A stretch of DNA of 64,000 bases from contig OZ022239.1 in the NCBI GenBank assembly GCA_963978895.1, positions 38,908,460 through 38,972,459 of the forward strand, written 5' to 3'. A program made the position numbers and the translations under genes. The notes under the pieces are model-generated. The model was not told the DNA's origin, ran no database searches, and saw only the letters and a program-made list of their open reading frames with translations. Shown here piece by piece: positions 1 through 62,541 of the stretch (the stretch's first letter is position 1; each line of letters starts with the position of its first letter). The stretch comes from Erpobdella octoculata. Its lineage: Eukaryota; Annelida; Clitellata; Hirudinida; Erpobdellidae.

Positions 1-279
1 TGTTTTCGACGATCTTCCAATGCTTTCCTTTCAAATCTCTCTTCAGTCGGGAAACAGAAAAAAGTCACACGGAGCCAAATCGGGACTGTAAGGAGGCTGA
101 AGGACCACCGATGTGTTGCTGCGGGCAAGAAAGTTGGTAACGATGAAGGACGTGTGGCTGGGGGCATTGTCATGATGGAGCTTGACCGCGTCTTTGATGT
201 CAGCTCTCACGCTTGCGACCTGGCGTTTCAATCTCTTGATCACCTACAGATAAAAGGCAGAGTTTACAGTTTCTCCCGG
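1..279 (-). pseudogene. mariner transposase, C-terminal half (broken, partial)
   Basis: Encodes the C-terminal half of a mariner (Tc1/mariner, DDE/D family) transposase, the enzyme that cuts and pastes its element at TA sites. The minus strand reads HHDNAPSHTS (second catalytic Asp) followed by PPYSPDLAPCDFFLF (third catalytic Asp, D34D spacing), both diagnostic of mariner. An in-frame TAG interrupts the stretch upstream of the HDN motif (near 245), and the frame is lost after FFLFP near 40, so the copy is dead. The remaining C-terminus runs off the window start. The other half lies at 3391-3662, separated by an inserted hAT-type element; the two halves meet in the same frame at the shared 8-bp duplication. 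Confidence 0.9.
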
Positions 280-294
280 CAGGCCCGCAACTAC

Positions 295-1160
295 GGGGGG
301 GCGAGGGGGGGCAAAGCCCCCCCTATAAGATATTTCGCCCCCCCTGGAAAATTTTAAGATATGTAGTTTTTTGAAATTTATAAACCTGTTAACCGTTACA
401 CAAGTAAATAGCTGGATAAAACAGCGTATTTCGCCCCCCCCAATTCTAAGATATGTACTTACTTTTTCGAACTTTATAAACCTGTTAACCGTTATAAAAG
501 TTCATAACTGGATAAGCCAGCGGATTTCGCCCACCCCCCCCCCAAATTCAAGATATGTACCTATTTTTCCGAACCTGTATACAAGTTCATAGCTCGATAA
601 TAAGGCAGCGGATTTCGCTCCCCCTGAAAAATTCTAAGACATGTACTTTTTTGAACTTTATAAACCTGTTATGTAGCTGGATAAAACAGCGTATTTTGCC
701 CCCCCCCATTCTAAGATATGTACCTACTTTTTCGAACTTTATAAACCTGTAAACTGTTATAAAAGTTCATAACTGGATAAGGCAGCGGATTTCGCCCCCC
801 CTCCCAAATTCTAAGATATGTACCTACTTTTTCAAACCTGTTAACCATTATACAAGTTCATAACTGGATAAGGCAGCAGATTTCGCCTCCCCACATTCTA
901 AGATACGTACCTATTTTTTCGAACCTGTGTACAAGTTCATAGCTCGATAAGGCAGGAATTTTGCCCCCCTCTGAAAAATTCTAAGACATGTACTTTTTTG
1001 AACTTTATAAACCTGTTATGTAGTGTTTAGCTAGATAAGGCAGCGTATTTCGCCCTTCCCCCTTACTGAAAAATTCTAAGTTATGTACCTTTTTGAACTT
1101 TATAAGCCTGTAAACCGTTATTCTGGTACATAGCTAGCTAAAGCAGCGTATTCAGGAATA
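295..1160. repeat. Degenerate tandem array, nine ~81-103 bp units
   Basis: Nine diverged units share the core attctaagatatgtacct followed by ttttgaactttataaacctgtta, a 'tagctggataaggcagc' segment and a C-run ending in ttcgcccccc. The core recurs near 348, 440, 543, 625, 707, 806, 892, 973 and 1070. Unit length varies through indels in the C-run and by loss of part of the unit. The array sits just inside the left end of the hAT-type element, and the G/C-run ends resemble the element's own subterminal sequence, so it may have grown from the element end. Short open frames here are incidental. Confidence 0.8.
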
Positions 1161-1330
1161 CTCACAAAATTGGGAATGTTGGGTATCTATCAACACATCT
1201 GCAATATAGTGTAGGTTATATTGTATACGGTTAACTTATTAACGCATCACTGCAAACATCTCAGCAAAACCTTGGGATGCAACTTTTTCTCACGGCCCAC
1301 TTATATTTGAAAAAAAATCTAAAACTTTTT

Positions 1331-2828
1331 CCCGTTTAGGTCCAAAACTTTATTAATTAGATTTCTATTATTTTTTTTTGTTATTTCTAAGTTACTTGCT
1401 TATGTTTTAACAGATTTATTTTTAATTATTTTTTATTTGAAAGAAAACTTTGAAAATTCACTATGCTCGTTTTTCGAACGATGGTCGTATAGACTACTGA
1501 AAACGACAAAATGTTTAAAAGTCAATTTTTTTGTTCTCAACGCAAACAATTATAATATAAATTTTAGGCTGTAAACAAAAAAGCTAAAAACACATTTTTG
1601 ACTTTATCAGTAACACAGTTCAATAAAATCCAAAAATTTAACATTCAATAAATCAGTCAAGCAGTTCATGATAGTCGTTTCAGAACCGGATGAGTGTGCG
1701 GAAAGCACCAAAACAATTCCGATGAAGTCGTTTGCCGCACTTGGCCCACATGTACAGTGTTTTGCCATAATTTTCCAGCTTGTAGCGACCTACTGTTTTC
1801 ACCTTTTCCAGATCATGACCATGGCCAGTTGCTGAATCTTCCCTATCGTTTTGTTTCTTCAACCGTGCATGAATTCATTTCATCGGTATAAAACAACCTA
1901 AACAGCCTATATGGGGTTTTTCAAGCAAAGCACCATTGTGGTGTTTCAAACTCGCTATATATAGACTGTTTTAAAAGTGGCTATTCAAATGACTCTTTTT
2001 GGTCCAAGTGCATTTCAATCGTTTTTGGCGTTTTGGTTGCCGCGGCATTGAACTGACCGTACTTGCGACCTACATTTCTTCACCCAAAGAACAGACACAG
2101 TCTAATCCCATCCCATCATTAGTATAATCAACTTCTACCTTCCCGGATATTACAAAGAATAACATTTCTTCCTCATTTGCTTATTCATCAGTCACGTATT
2201 ATGATGCGCCGGGCGGAAGAATGACAAGTATGTCAACCTCAATGCTATCATCATCATCAAGAATTAGTTACATAGCTTCTTTCAACGTGAAAAAACGTTC
2301 TGTTTGACGCCTTTCATATTTAAACTTTACAAACATTTCATTCGAAGAATGAAATTTGCAAAAAACACTATCACCAATTCAACCACTGCACACCTATAAG
2401 CTGAATAAACTAGTTTCGACTCGTTCGCATACAGTACTCTATACGCCCAACGATCGTAGAACGAGCATGACTCATACATGTTCAGATTGTGGGTTAGTGT
2501 AAACACAATAAAATTTAATTAACGTTGCTGTTTACTTTTGAGTACATCTTCTTTCGATATTTCAAACTTTTGTTATGATAACTCTCATGAAATTAGCATA
2601 ATAAATTTTTAAAGTTATATCGGTCGAAAACCTTGAAAATGCTCATATTCTAACCCAGATTAAACTACTTAATATGAATAAAAAAATTATTTAAAAAATT
2701 TTATACAGTGTATTGAAGCTTTCTTAACATAAAAAAAACTTTTAACAGAAAAAAAATTACGACTTAATTTTATGCAACGCCAAAAATAAGTGTGTTCGTA
2801 AAACGTACGATGGTCTAAAACGGGTTAA
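1331..2828 (-). mobile_element. Probable piggyBac-like remnant nested in the hAT
   Basis: Right boundary: a TTAA (2825-2828) preceded by ...gatggtctaaaacggg. Left boundary: cccgtttaggtcc at 1331, similar to the complement of the right end (CCCGTTTTAGACC). TTAA targets and CCC-starting inverted ends are the piggyBac hallmark, but the left TTAA is not intact here (TTTT), so the boundary is tentative. The minus strand inside carries two decayed protein segments that look like piggyBac transposase termini (separate entry). If right, this is a third layer: piggyBac in hAT in mariner. Confidence 0.45.
1680..2300 (-). pseudogene. piggyBac-like transposase remnant (both termini, middle missing)
   Basis: The minus strand near 2290-2100 reads an acidic stretch followed by VDILVILPPGA and VTDE, resembling the acidic N-terminal region of piggyBac family transposases. 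Near 1790-1690 it reads YMWAKCGKRLHRNCFGAF, which resembles the C-terminal Cys-rich domain (YxCxKCxxxLCxxCF) with some cysteines replaced. The catalytic DDD core between them is absent, and stops lie in between, so this would be an internally deleted, inactive derivative. The assignment rests on motif resemblance only. What else it could be: chance low-complexity similarity; a profile search would decide. Confidence 0.4.
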
Positions 2829-3390
2829 AGCCTTTCTTTAATTTTTCCTCCAAAAAACTGATGACCGGGGGGTTAGTCGGAGCTGCTTTTTCAAAATATT
2901 TTCAAAGCCACTTTTTTATTTTTTCTGTATAAAAACTGATAGCTGATGACCGGGAGAGGGGGCTATCCGGAAGTAGTTTATCCATACATGTTAAACCACT
3001 TCAGAGGCCAACAAGTTGGCCTATCCAACCTCAAAAACCTAAAATATCAGAATAGAAGCTTGAATAGAAGCTTACAGATTGTGTTTAAATTAAAAAACAA
3101 AACAGAAAATTAATTCTGTAATGCAAAGATTTACGATAAATATTGATTATTTTTATTTATTGCACTTTTTGTCATTTTATTTTTATAAACTATTCCAGCA
3201 AATCCAAAATGAAGTCATAAAAATAATAAACAATATGGGTGTTGCTGACGCACCTTGGTTTTACATATAATATTTACATTGTCTTTTTAACTCCCGATAT
3301 AATTTTAGTGGTTTTTTGGCCATTTTCATTTTTCGCCCCCCTTTAGAGATAGCTCACCCCCCCAGAGCTTGACGTCTAGTTGCGGGGCTG

Positions 3391-3662
3391 TCTCCCGGTG
3401 CTACAAACTCAAAATGAACAATTCTTCTGGTGTCCAAAAACAACGAGCATCGTTTTGATGCGAGATTTGGTTATTCGTGCTTTTTTGAGGCATGGGATGA
3501 TTGTGTGTGCCACTCACTGCTCTGCCTTTTTGATTCTGGGTCGTACTCGAACATCCACCATTCTTTTCCGGTTACGACGGAGTTGAGAAAATCTGGTTTA
3601 TTTTGAATCAAACTCAACCGTTCGTGATAGCGTAAAAAAAATTGTAAAAGGAGGTGGTCCAA
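3391..3662 (-). pseudogene. mariner transposase, N-terminal/central part (broken)
   Basis: This is the upstream half of the same mariner transposase as 1-279. The minus strand encodes NKPDFLNSVVTGKEWW, the region of the first catalytic residue. Mariner proteins carry VTGDE here, but this copy has Lys where the catalytic Asp is expected, so activity was lost. Next come FEYDPESKRQSSEWH, a stop after SKKHE, and RRIVHFEFVAPG at the insertion junction. Upstream of 3662 the frame cannot be followed with confidence. The half ends at the hAT target duplication (3391-3398). Confidence 0.88.
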
Positions 3663-6600
3663 ATCAAGTTGAGTAGGAAAACTTTTTCAATTTAGAGTTA
3701 GATTAAAAGTTTAACATTTACTTTTGGTCAAGATTTATTAATTCAAAGAATTGAATTTCTGTTATACTATTAAGCAGACTAGTAGAGTTAGTTAAATTTA
3801 TTTACCTTTTGGTAGTGAAATGCTGGAAAACACAAGATTCACCATAATAAAATCATCAGTATGAACCATTTTAAAAATAAATAAATCTTTGTCAGAACAT
3901 AAACTATAGCGGACAAGTAAAACATCTAAACATAGTAATTTCTAAATATATAATTTAATACGAATAAATGAATTGATTAAATATTTAATTAAAATATCAA
4001 TAAACATAATATATGTTAAATACGAGGTTAATAAGAAGTCTTATAAACAAGTTAAACAAAATAACCTTTTCCACAACCTAGGTCCTAGATAGTATTTAAG
4101 TGAATTGAGTTCAAATCAGTACAGCCATATAAAACAAGCTAGAAGTAGACAACGAAGGAACATTTTGACAACTCTGGAATAGAGAGTAGCACGGTAACAG
4201 GGATTGCGGTAACACCGCGGTAACCCCGGTAATTACCTCGGGGTTTGGAAAAGAAATTATGGTAATACCGCGGTAACGGTAATAGCGTACACGGTAATCC
4301 CGCGGTAGCGGTAACAGATTTTAAGTTATTATCGTGGTAACGGTTATCAATTTTTCACAAATTAAGTTTGCCAAGCCTCTTCTTTAAACTATTTAAACTG
4401 AATACAACCGTTAAATAAATAATATTTTGCGCTCATTAAATAAATCAATTGTATTAGTTCATTATCTTTGATAATAATGCATATATTTTCATTGTTTAAT
4501 TAAATTGGCGGCAAAAGTTCTTTGTTTTTATATTATTATATATTTTTGAGCCAAAACCAACTTTATTTTTGCATGGTTTAAATAATGAATAAGTGTGTGT
4601 TAAGGTATTTGAACCGTATGAACAGTTCTAATTTCTTTATTAATAAAAATGTTAAAATGATTTTTTTATGAGAATTATTGTTTTGGATGCGGGGACTGGA
4701 TGGGGAGAAAACCAGTAATGATGGGGGCGGGTGTAGATGGAGACAAACTTGATGGGGTGGGGATGAAGAAATATATATGCGGATGAGGCGGGGATGGAGG
4801 ATAGTTTTTGTCCCCGTGTCACTCTTTACTCTGCACCCCAATAGTCTGGTAGATTTAGCTTTTGGTACGGAAATTTTAATAGACAAGCCAAAAAGTACAT
4901 TAAACTATAGTATTTGTTATAACTAAGAGCTGGAAAGAGATACCAGACACAGATCGGTCCCTAAAAAAAGTTATTAGCAAAAGAAGTTGCTCAAAACTCG
5001 CGAATCTGTTTATTAACGCCAACCAATCAAAAGCCAGCTTTTTCTATTTCTGCGTAAAAAGTGACGCTTAATTTACAAATTATCTCCACGAAATTTAAAC
5101 TTTTTACGCTCAAATGCTCATAAAACAGTTTAGTTATTTATTTCTATATTTTTTTAACAAAACTTTTATTTTCCGTTTGCTTATGGAGCTGCCCGAAGAA
5201 TGTTGATTATCAAATGCTTAAACTTAAACTCTTAAACTAGTTTAACTCCTCTGTATAAACGATTATGTACACTCAACTAGTCTACGTTTTCGAAATTCTC
5301 CAGTATTTAAAAAGCAATACAACCTGAAAACACAACCTTATTTGAAAATAGCTGAAGGGGGGTGCCGGTTATGGGAATCGTACCACTTTTTAAAGAAACA
5401 TGCTCAAACATCTTAAAGACAAGAAATTTATCAAACACTGGTTTTTAGAACAACATAAATTTTAATTCTAAAAACAAAGTATAAGTTTCAACTTATTAAA
5501 TAATTATAATAATAACTGTTATCTAGCTTCAAAAATCATTATATTGAGCACAATTCAGTTGAGCAGAAGAGTCAGATCTTTATCCACGACTTTACTTCTT
5601 GTGTCCACCACACAGATCAAGAGTGCTGTAGACAGAAGGTTCGGGGTTGCCAGACTGAGAATGGTTTGCTAGCTGCTGTTACATTGGCTGTGACACTTCA
5701 GTGCTTCCGAAGAGACATTCTAAACACTAAACACTGACTAACACCACTTTAAACATTGTCAAATTTTAATTCAATTCAGAGACACTGTTAGCAACTTTTG
5801 TCGTGCTGGCTGAAGTAAACTGGGAAGTGTAGATTATGAGGATTTTGTAGATAAATAATGCACATCATATCATAGTCAAATTGTTTGCTGTTTATTATAA
5901 CACACAAGCAAACAGATTTGACATTGAGACAATGCTTAGCAATATCCTCATGTGCAGAAGAACTTGTTACAACAATAATAGACGTGTAACTGGAGGAAAT
6001 ATACAAGAGCTATTTTAATAAGCATCAAAACCTTACAGAACAAAGAAGACATTTTCTTAAGAACTTGATAAGTTTCTATATATCACTTTAAATAAAATGT
6101 AATAACTGCTCACATTGGCCAACTCTGACATTTATACATATTTCACTATTATAGATAATAATAGATATTATTTACAAGACCACTAATATAAAGTCAGTTA
6201 TCTTAAACTTTGTCACAGCAACATTTACAAGCATATACAAGTACCTTCAAAACTGTTTTAAGAGCATCAACGTTTTTGCCAATTTAAATAATAAATACGT
6301 CCAAAAACAAAGACTAATTTTGGGCAAGCCTAATTAAAATAGTATCTCATCGATTTTAACAGTTTTTTCATATAGGCCTCCACATATATCGCCCTTAAAC
6401 ATATCTACTTCAAGATTATCAGTATGAAGAGATTTATTACAAACTTTACCATAGCAATGTTTACAGGCAGATACAATGAAGCTCATATTTAAAACATGAA
6501 CAACTTTTAGAAGAGCATGGGCTTTTTTAAAAATTTCACATTTACAACTTATACAATAATTAGGCTATCAGGTGCTGCCTCTATATCAGTATTAATGAGA

Positions 6601-8726
6601 CACAACTTAAAATCTATTTCCCCCAGCTCCATCTATCATTGTCTAAGAAATACTTCAATTTCATTTCCTGAAAATGAGTTCTCAAAACATGCATTTTCAG
6701 TTGAGGTAGCTTTCTAGGAATAATTTTTAAACTACTTTATATTTGACTGGAATAATTGTTTATTGTGTGGAAGACTTAGATCTTAAATTTTTTTTATTGG
6801 AGCCTGCTAGAACTAAAACTAACACAAGGCTGGGGCTGATTATTTTTCTTTGCTTTGTTATTTACTTATGTATACAAACATCCACATTTATAGAGTTAAA
6901 CTGTCAATTAAAATTGTATCTCCAATTACAGTTGCAGAATTCAATAAAGAAGTTTTCCCATCTTGTTTCATTATTTAGATTAGTTTTTCTTGAGTAGCAG
7001 ATTTACACACAACACACAACGCACTACATTGCGATATTAGTTACATTTAGATTAAAAAATGTGCTAACTACAATACAAACTTACCATAACCAAACTTAAC
7101 AGATGTAATAACACGAATAAAAGAAAATAAAAAATTACCAGAATGACAGACAAAAGACAAGAGTAAGACTGACCAAAGAAAAAACTATGTGCTATGCTAT
7201 ACAAACTATACAATTATACAACTATATAAATGAATAGGAAATTTAAAAAAAACGCTGCTAAAAATCCAAAATCGTCCAAATCAAAATCTAAGGCTTAAAT
7301 AAAACGTTAAGATATTGAAGAGAAATCGAATTCAAACGCAATGCAAAATGAATACAAAGACAACGCAAATATAGCATAGAAAACGAGCCTTTATTGAATT
7401 CTTACTCGCTGAGGGAGTAAATATGTTACTGCGCGTAACGCGACATTGTCTTAGTCTTACGTAATGAGACAAAAGAGTACGTCTAAAATCATTAATAACT
7501 AGAGTACAATAACTGCTCATTCGTGGTATCTTCATACAGACATTCTACAACATATTCTCTATTGAATGGTATAAAAATTGGCTTGTCTATTAAAATTTCC
7601 CATGTTGCCTCGAAAAACTGCTAGATCTACCAGTCTACAAGTAAATTGCTTGGTATAAGCGTTTTGATCATTTAACTGCCTGTAAAATGCGAAATTACTT
7701 TTTTTGCAACGAAAGGGGCTCCCCGGATCCCCAGAACTCCCTGCCAATATTACTACAAATTAACTAACAATTTTTTTCAAAAGTTATTTTAAAACATTTA
7801 GGTATTTAAGTATTTACTACAGGTAAATAGAGAATTGAACTCACAGCTCCATACTTAAAGAGTGAACTCGTTAACCTCAAAATCGCATAATCTCACAGCT
7901 AAGATCTTCAATAGACCCACTAAATTTTTACGCTTTTTGGATGAAGCATTGATCATAGTAATGCTAAATACTTCTATCAATTTTTAACTTCATTTTAAAA
8001 ACGAGAAAATAAACATTGGCGTGCCATTTCACAACCGTTAAATTGCTTTTATTAGTTATGTATTAGATGATTTTTGGCAATTCCGTTTATTCATAAATAA
8101 GCATAGATTTTACGGTGTTATAAAACTACATTTGTTATAGCAAAATTCTATATTATCTGTGATTAAGCAAATAAATGTTACTTGCTAAATGAAATTATTC
8201 ACAAAAATTATATAAAAAGATCTTTTCTGGTAAATTATATGAGTATCGAAAAACGTTACAATTTCGTTGCATTGGAAACGTTGCAGAAACGTTTCTTTTA
8301 GTCGCAAATATAAGCATATAATTTTCGGTTCTATTTCAGTTTCGTTTGGACCGTCATTTTTAGTTTTTTATTGTTAATTACAAAATCAACTTCAACCTAA
8401 TTGCTGCATAACGGAGAGCAATACTATATGGCAAAAAAACTATGAAAATATCGAAATATGAAGACAAACTTTGAGAAATTAAACCGGATAATAATTATGT
8501 AAGTGAAATAAGCAAAATAGCTAAAACGATGTCACAATTATTAAAAACTATTAGTCACCAAACTAGAATTATCGGCGATTCCACGCAGGAACCAACACTT
8601 CTGCTATTGAAACTTAAAGCTTTCTGATGATAACGGTATTGTAGATAATGCGGCATGTTGCACAATTATGTATTAATTGAATTTAGTTAACTTTCTTGTA
8701 ATTGATACAATTTTTTATTGCTTAAG
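3663..8726. other. AT-rich stretch, no gene recognised
   Basis: About 5 kb without a supportable coding region on either strand. Two compositional islands stand out: 4195-4330, rich in the palindromic word taccgcggta/gcggtaac, and 4680-4830, rich in ggggat on the + strand; both resemble decayed DNA-transposon ends. The short open frames at 4578-4886 (-), 5788-6006 (-), 6517-6997 (+), 7332-7535 (-) and 7559-7747 (-) show no recognisable motif and lie in AT-rich DNA. The upstream exon(s) and promoter of the HSPA12-type gene may be here but I cannot locate them. Confidence 0.6.
4195..4330. repeat. GCGGTAAC-rich palindromic tract
   Basis: The tract contains repeated words ggtaac, accgcggt and cggtaat, many of them reverse-palindromic (accgcggt). 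It is GC-rich inside an AT-rich region. It resembles terminal regions of non-autonomous DNA transposons, but I could not find paired inverted ends or a target duplication. Confidence 0.45.
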
Positions 8727-59396
<50,670 letters not shown>

Positions 59397-59720
59397 GATC
59401 ATTCGGAATTTTAACAAATTATGTCAATTGTTCAAAAGCGTTTTACTTTGCTTATGGATGTCCAACTGTGCAATATTAAATTGTTGTAAAATTTAAGCTC
59501 CGTATAGTTTTTTTCATAATTCAATGCATTTTAATTTTTTGTGGCGGATTCAGGCCAAGTCTTAAAAAGAAGTAAGTTTGAGAATCTGCTGAAAAAAGCT
59601 AACAAGTCGTTGACTTTAGGTTAAGAAAATGTTTAAATATTAGTCACTTAGTGTATAAAAGTAGGTAACAACATATAAGAAATTATTTCAATAAAAAACT
59701 GAGTTTATATACAACATTTA
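59397..59720 (+). other. Probable 3' UTR of the HSPA12-type gene
   Basis: AT-rich, no ORF, leading to AATAAA at 59690-59695. Confidence 0.55.
59690..59695 (+). terminator. Candidate polyadenylation signal
   Basis: AATAAA 294 bp after the stop codon, followed by tttatatac and, at 59730-59750, TG/T-rich sequence. It is the first good hexamer after the stop. Confidence 0.6.
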
Positions 59721-59879
59721 TTGATGATCAGTCAAGGTTCTCTCTCCTCTTTGGTTCAATATAGTTAAGAACGTTCCACTTCTAGCCACTGGTGGAAGCT
59801 TCTCCTACTTGTGTGTTATTCTTTGCTTAATTTTTTTCAATTAATTTATTTTTGAATCGAATATATTTATTTTTATTAG

Positions 59880-60300
59880 ATGATTTTTACGTGGAATAAT
59901 GTTATTTAGGCTTCTAGGCCATGAACAAATTTTTAAACACTTTCGAACGTCTTCGACGGTCACTAAGCCGGTGATAGTAGCTGGAAGCTCGTTTCAAAGT
60001 CTGGGGCCGGCAACTACAAACATGTGGTCGCCAACCGTTTTCAAATAAAGTGAGGTCAAAGAATAAGATCTTAGCTTCCTCCTAGTCGGGAAGAGAGATA
60101 TTTTGTTTACTGAGGAAGACAGATTAGCTTGGGGCCTGATTTACTGATTACTTAGTGTTTTTAAGACCATTAAAGCCTTCTTGAATTTAATTCTTTTATC
60201 AGCTGGCAGCGGCAAGAACTGGACTGATGTGTTGAGTTTTACGTGCTCCGGCAACCAAGTAGATCACATGATTCTAGTTGTATCATTTTTATTATCCGAA
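59880..60300 (-). pseudogene. LINE (CR1/L2-type) ORF2 C-terminal remnant
   Basis: The minus strand reads LPLPADKRIKFKKALMVLKT, a gap, RRKLRSYSLTSLY, VGDHMFVVAGPRL, a stop, NELPATITGLVTVEDVRKCLK. The order 'LP...R..FK.L...K.L' followed by 'F.VAGPRLWN.LP..I' is the standard C-terminal tail of CR1/L2/RTE-like LINE polymerases (the Trp codon of RLWN is a stop here). Inactive 3' fragment. Confidence 0.8.
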
Positions 60301-60502
60301 CGAAGCAAAAACATTTGTTCAAAAGATTTTTTTTAGTACACTTTAAGATTATTTGTAAACTTGTAGTACAGTTATATATAAGCTTTGTTTTAAAATCAAT
60401 TTTTCAATTTTTATTCCGTTAGTGCTGAGGTTCCCAAACTTCTTTGGCTCTGGATCCACTTGTAAATATTTTTGACATCTCGGGACCCACTGAATAAAAT
60501 TA

Positions 60503-60712
60503 AATGTAAATGTAAATGTTTGATAATTTATAAAGCGTCTTTTCCGGGTTGTTCAAAGGCGCTGTTCTTTTACATGCCCCACGGAAAGAACGATTTTATT
60601 CGCTAAGTTTTCCGTTGACATGGCCTACTAGGAAGTGAGTGGGAGTCAAACCGTGAAGCTCTTACATTCAAGGTTAACACTCTACCAACTCAGCTAACCT
60701 AGCACCGAGTAA
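60503..60712 (-). mobile_element. tRNA-derived SINE, same family as 13410-13614
   Basis: On the minus strand: ggtgctaggttagctgagtt (A-box region), ggtttgactcccactcactt (B box), then the shared body ccgtggggcatgtaaaagaacagcgc and the tail acatttacatttac. The length matches the copy in gypsy A. Confidence 0.8.
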
Positions 60713-60915
60713 TTAAGCATCAAGTAATATCTCATAAATTGGGTCAAAATATTCCGATTTACAGACAGTGTTTAGAAACTTTAAAAATTAGCACATTTAA
60801 AACATAAAAATGAAACTTAGGAAAACGGTAAAAAATTGACGCAATGCAAAAGCCACAGTTTTAACAGTGCTATAACAGTGCTATAACTAATATTTATACT
60901 GTCAAGTTTAAAGAA

Positions 60916-61350
60916 TCATTGTGAAAGAAGGGCCTGCATGTTACTTATAAGTAATTCAATGCGTGGTTTAAAACAAGTCAGGCACAATCTCATGTCGTGG
61001 TCTGTGCACAGCCTGCTCCTGTATTTAGTTTTCATTGCCGTTAATGCTGAAAATCCAGCCTCACATAGGTATTTCGTTGAAAATGGCAACAACATTGACA
61101 AAGCAATATCAGAAAGTTCAGAAAATAGAGTTGCAGTATTAAGCCAAAAAATAGCGAGACTGTATTCTGAGAACTTTTCCTTTAGAGTTCCATCACGTGA
61201 AAGGTCTATAAGTTGTGTTTCATTTGCAGCGGACAAAGTAACTTTAGTGATATCTGCTTGAAAAGGATTACGGAAAAAGTTATGTTTTCCTAAAAACTTT
61301 CGCGACCCACTTGCCTGAGCTTTGCGACCCACTTTTGGGTCGCGACCCAA
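60916..61350 (-). pseudogene. hAT transposase C-terminal fragment (ZBED5/FAM200-like)
   Basis: 144 codons: NPFQADITKVTLSAANETQL, DGTLKEKFSEYSLAIFW, then LPFSTKYLCEAGFSALTAMK, TKYRSRLCTDHDMRLCLT and KPRIELLISNMQAL. The 'LPFSTTYLCExGFSALTxIKTKYRxRL' pattern is the C-terminal dimerisation region of a widespread animal hAT lineage, also present in domesticated ZBED5/FAM200 proteins. The first residues overlap the element's end, and the N-terminal and catalytic parts are missing, so it is a deleted remnant rather than a host gene. Confidence 0.85.
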
Positions 61351-61375
61351 AGTTTAGGGAACGTGGCGTTAGTGG

Positions 61376-62200
61376 ATCACTTATGTTTCTTATAAAACAT
61401 GACTTTATCTTTTAATTGTAAACTATCTAATTAGTTTTAAATCTCATTGAATTCAATAACACCTCATTAAACCTCAATAATTATATTGTCAGATTTGAAT
61501 TTATTCGCTGGTGGACAGCTGTCGCCATAAAACTATCATCTATAGATTGTTTGACGTCTCTTATATTTAATCTTTGTGTCTTTATGAGCACCACTGAGTT
61601 GGGCAAAATATAAGTTACGGTAGTACATTGGTATTGTTTTAATGAAGCTGGTGTGGTCTAAATCGGACTTACAAAGCACAAATATATGTTTTAATAAATT
61701 AATTTATATATTCTAAAACTATTCGGTAAAGCTGTTCTGGCGCAGGAGGCACTCACATGTTTAAAAATGAAGTTTAAATACTTCATTTATTAGACACCGC
61801 CTCTGCCATCTTAGCAAATATCCTTGTGAAAAAAGTAAACTACAGGTAAAATCTATAAAGTTGTACAGCAAAATTACTGGAAAGTTGGAAATATCAAAAA
61901 ACGTGGATAGAATATTATTCAAGTGACTAAAAGATTTTCATGGAATGACATGCATAGCTTGCTTATATAATAATTAGATATTATAAAATAGACTAAGAAG
62001 ATGACATCAAACATAATTAACTGTTGGGTAAGTTTAACTTAAATTCCAAATAACAAAACTAAATAAGTTCAATTTAAGCACTTCGTCACAAAATATATTT
62101 CCTGACTCAAAGTAAATTTTAGATTTGGCAATAAACTAGCTGCTGGCTAATCTTACTGTATTTTATCTATCTGGTTATTCTAGTTAGTTGAAGTTAATGT
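61376..62200. other. AT-rich stretch, nothing recognised
   Basis: No ORF, repeat or RNA gene that I can support on either strand. Confidence 0.6.
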
Positions 62201-62202
62201 TT

Positions 62203-62541
62203 ATCTATATATATAAAAAATGACTGTCTGTTTGTATGTTTGTTTGTATGTATGTATGTATGTATGTATGTATGTATGTATGTATGTATGTATGTATGTA
62301 TGTATGTATGTATGTATGTATGTATGTATGTATGTATGTATGTATGTATGTATGTATGTATGTATGTATGTATGTATGTATGTATGTATGTATGTATGTA
62401 TGTATGTATGTATGTATGTATGTATGTATGTATTTATGTATGTATGTATGTATGTATGTATGTATGTATGTATGTATGTATGTATGTATGTATGTATGTA
62501 TGTATGTATGTATGTATGTATGTATGTTTGTATGTATGCAT
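62203..62541 (+). repeat. Helitron-like 5' end running into (TATG)n
   Basis: tctatatatataaaaaatga (62203, after A at 62202) matches the Helitron 5' ends at 31031 and 35196, then gtctgtttgtatgtttgttt leads into about 75 TATG units ending gcatgcagtttc. The array abuts the truncated 3' end of gypsy B copy 2. No Helitron 3' end is seen before the window ends. Confidence 0.75.

Larger units (their letters stand above)
280..3390. mobile_element. Non-autonomous hAT-type element, 3.1 kb, inserted in mariner
   Basis: The ends are short terminal inverted repeats: CAGGCCCGCAACTA at 280 and its near complement TAGTTGCGGGGCTG ending at 3390. The 8 bp TCTCCCGG is present directly outside both ends (272-279 and 3391-3398), the target-site duplication length typical of hAT transposons. 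Removing 280-3390 plus one duplication restores continuity of the surrounding mariner frame, which fixes the boundaries. No hAT transposase is visible inside. The interior holds a tandem array (300-1150), a piggyBac-like remnant (about 1331-2828) and AT-rich filler. The subterminal DNA is rich in runs of G or C. Confidence 0.85.
60426..61367 (-). mobile_element. hAT element remnant (Zaphod/ZBED-like ends) with SINE inside
   Basis: Left end tgaggttcccaaactt (60426), right end aagtttagggaacgtggc (61367); complementary as ggttcccaaact versus gttccctaaact. The 8-mers gttagtgc (60418-60425) and gttagtgg (61368-61375) flank it (7 of 8), a hAT-type duplication. Contains the C-terminal part of a transposase on the minus strand and a SINE at 60503-60712. 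Confidence 0.75.

Noticed and set aside
60916..61350. Domesticated ZBED/FAM200-like host gene
   Set aside because: Only the C-terminal part is present, within hAT inverted ends and an 8-bp near-duplication; it is a transposon remnant.
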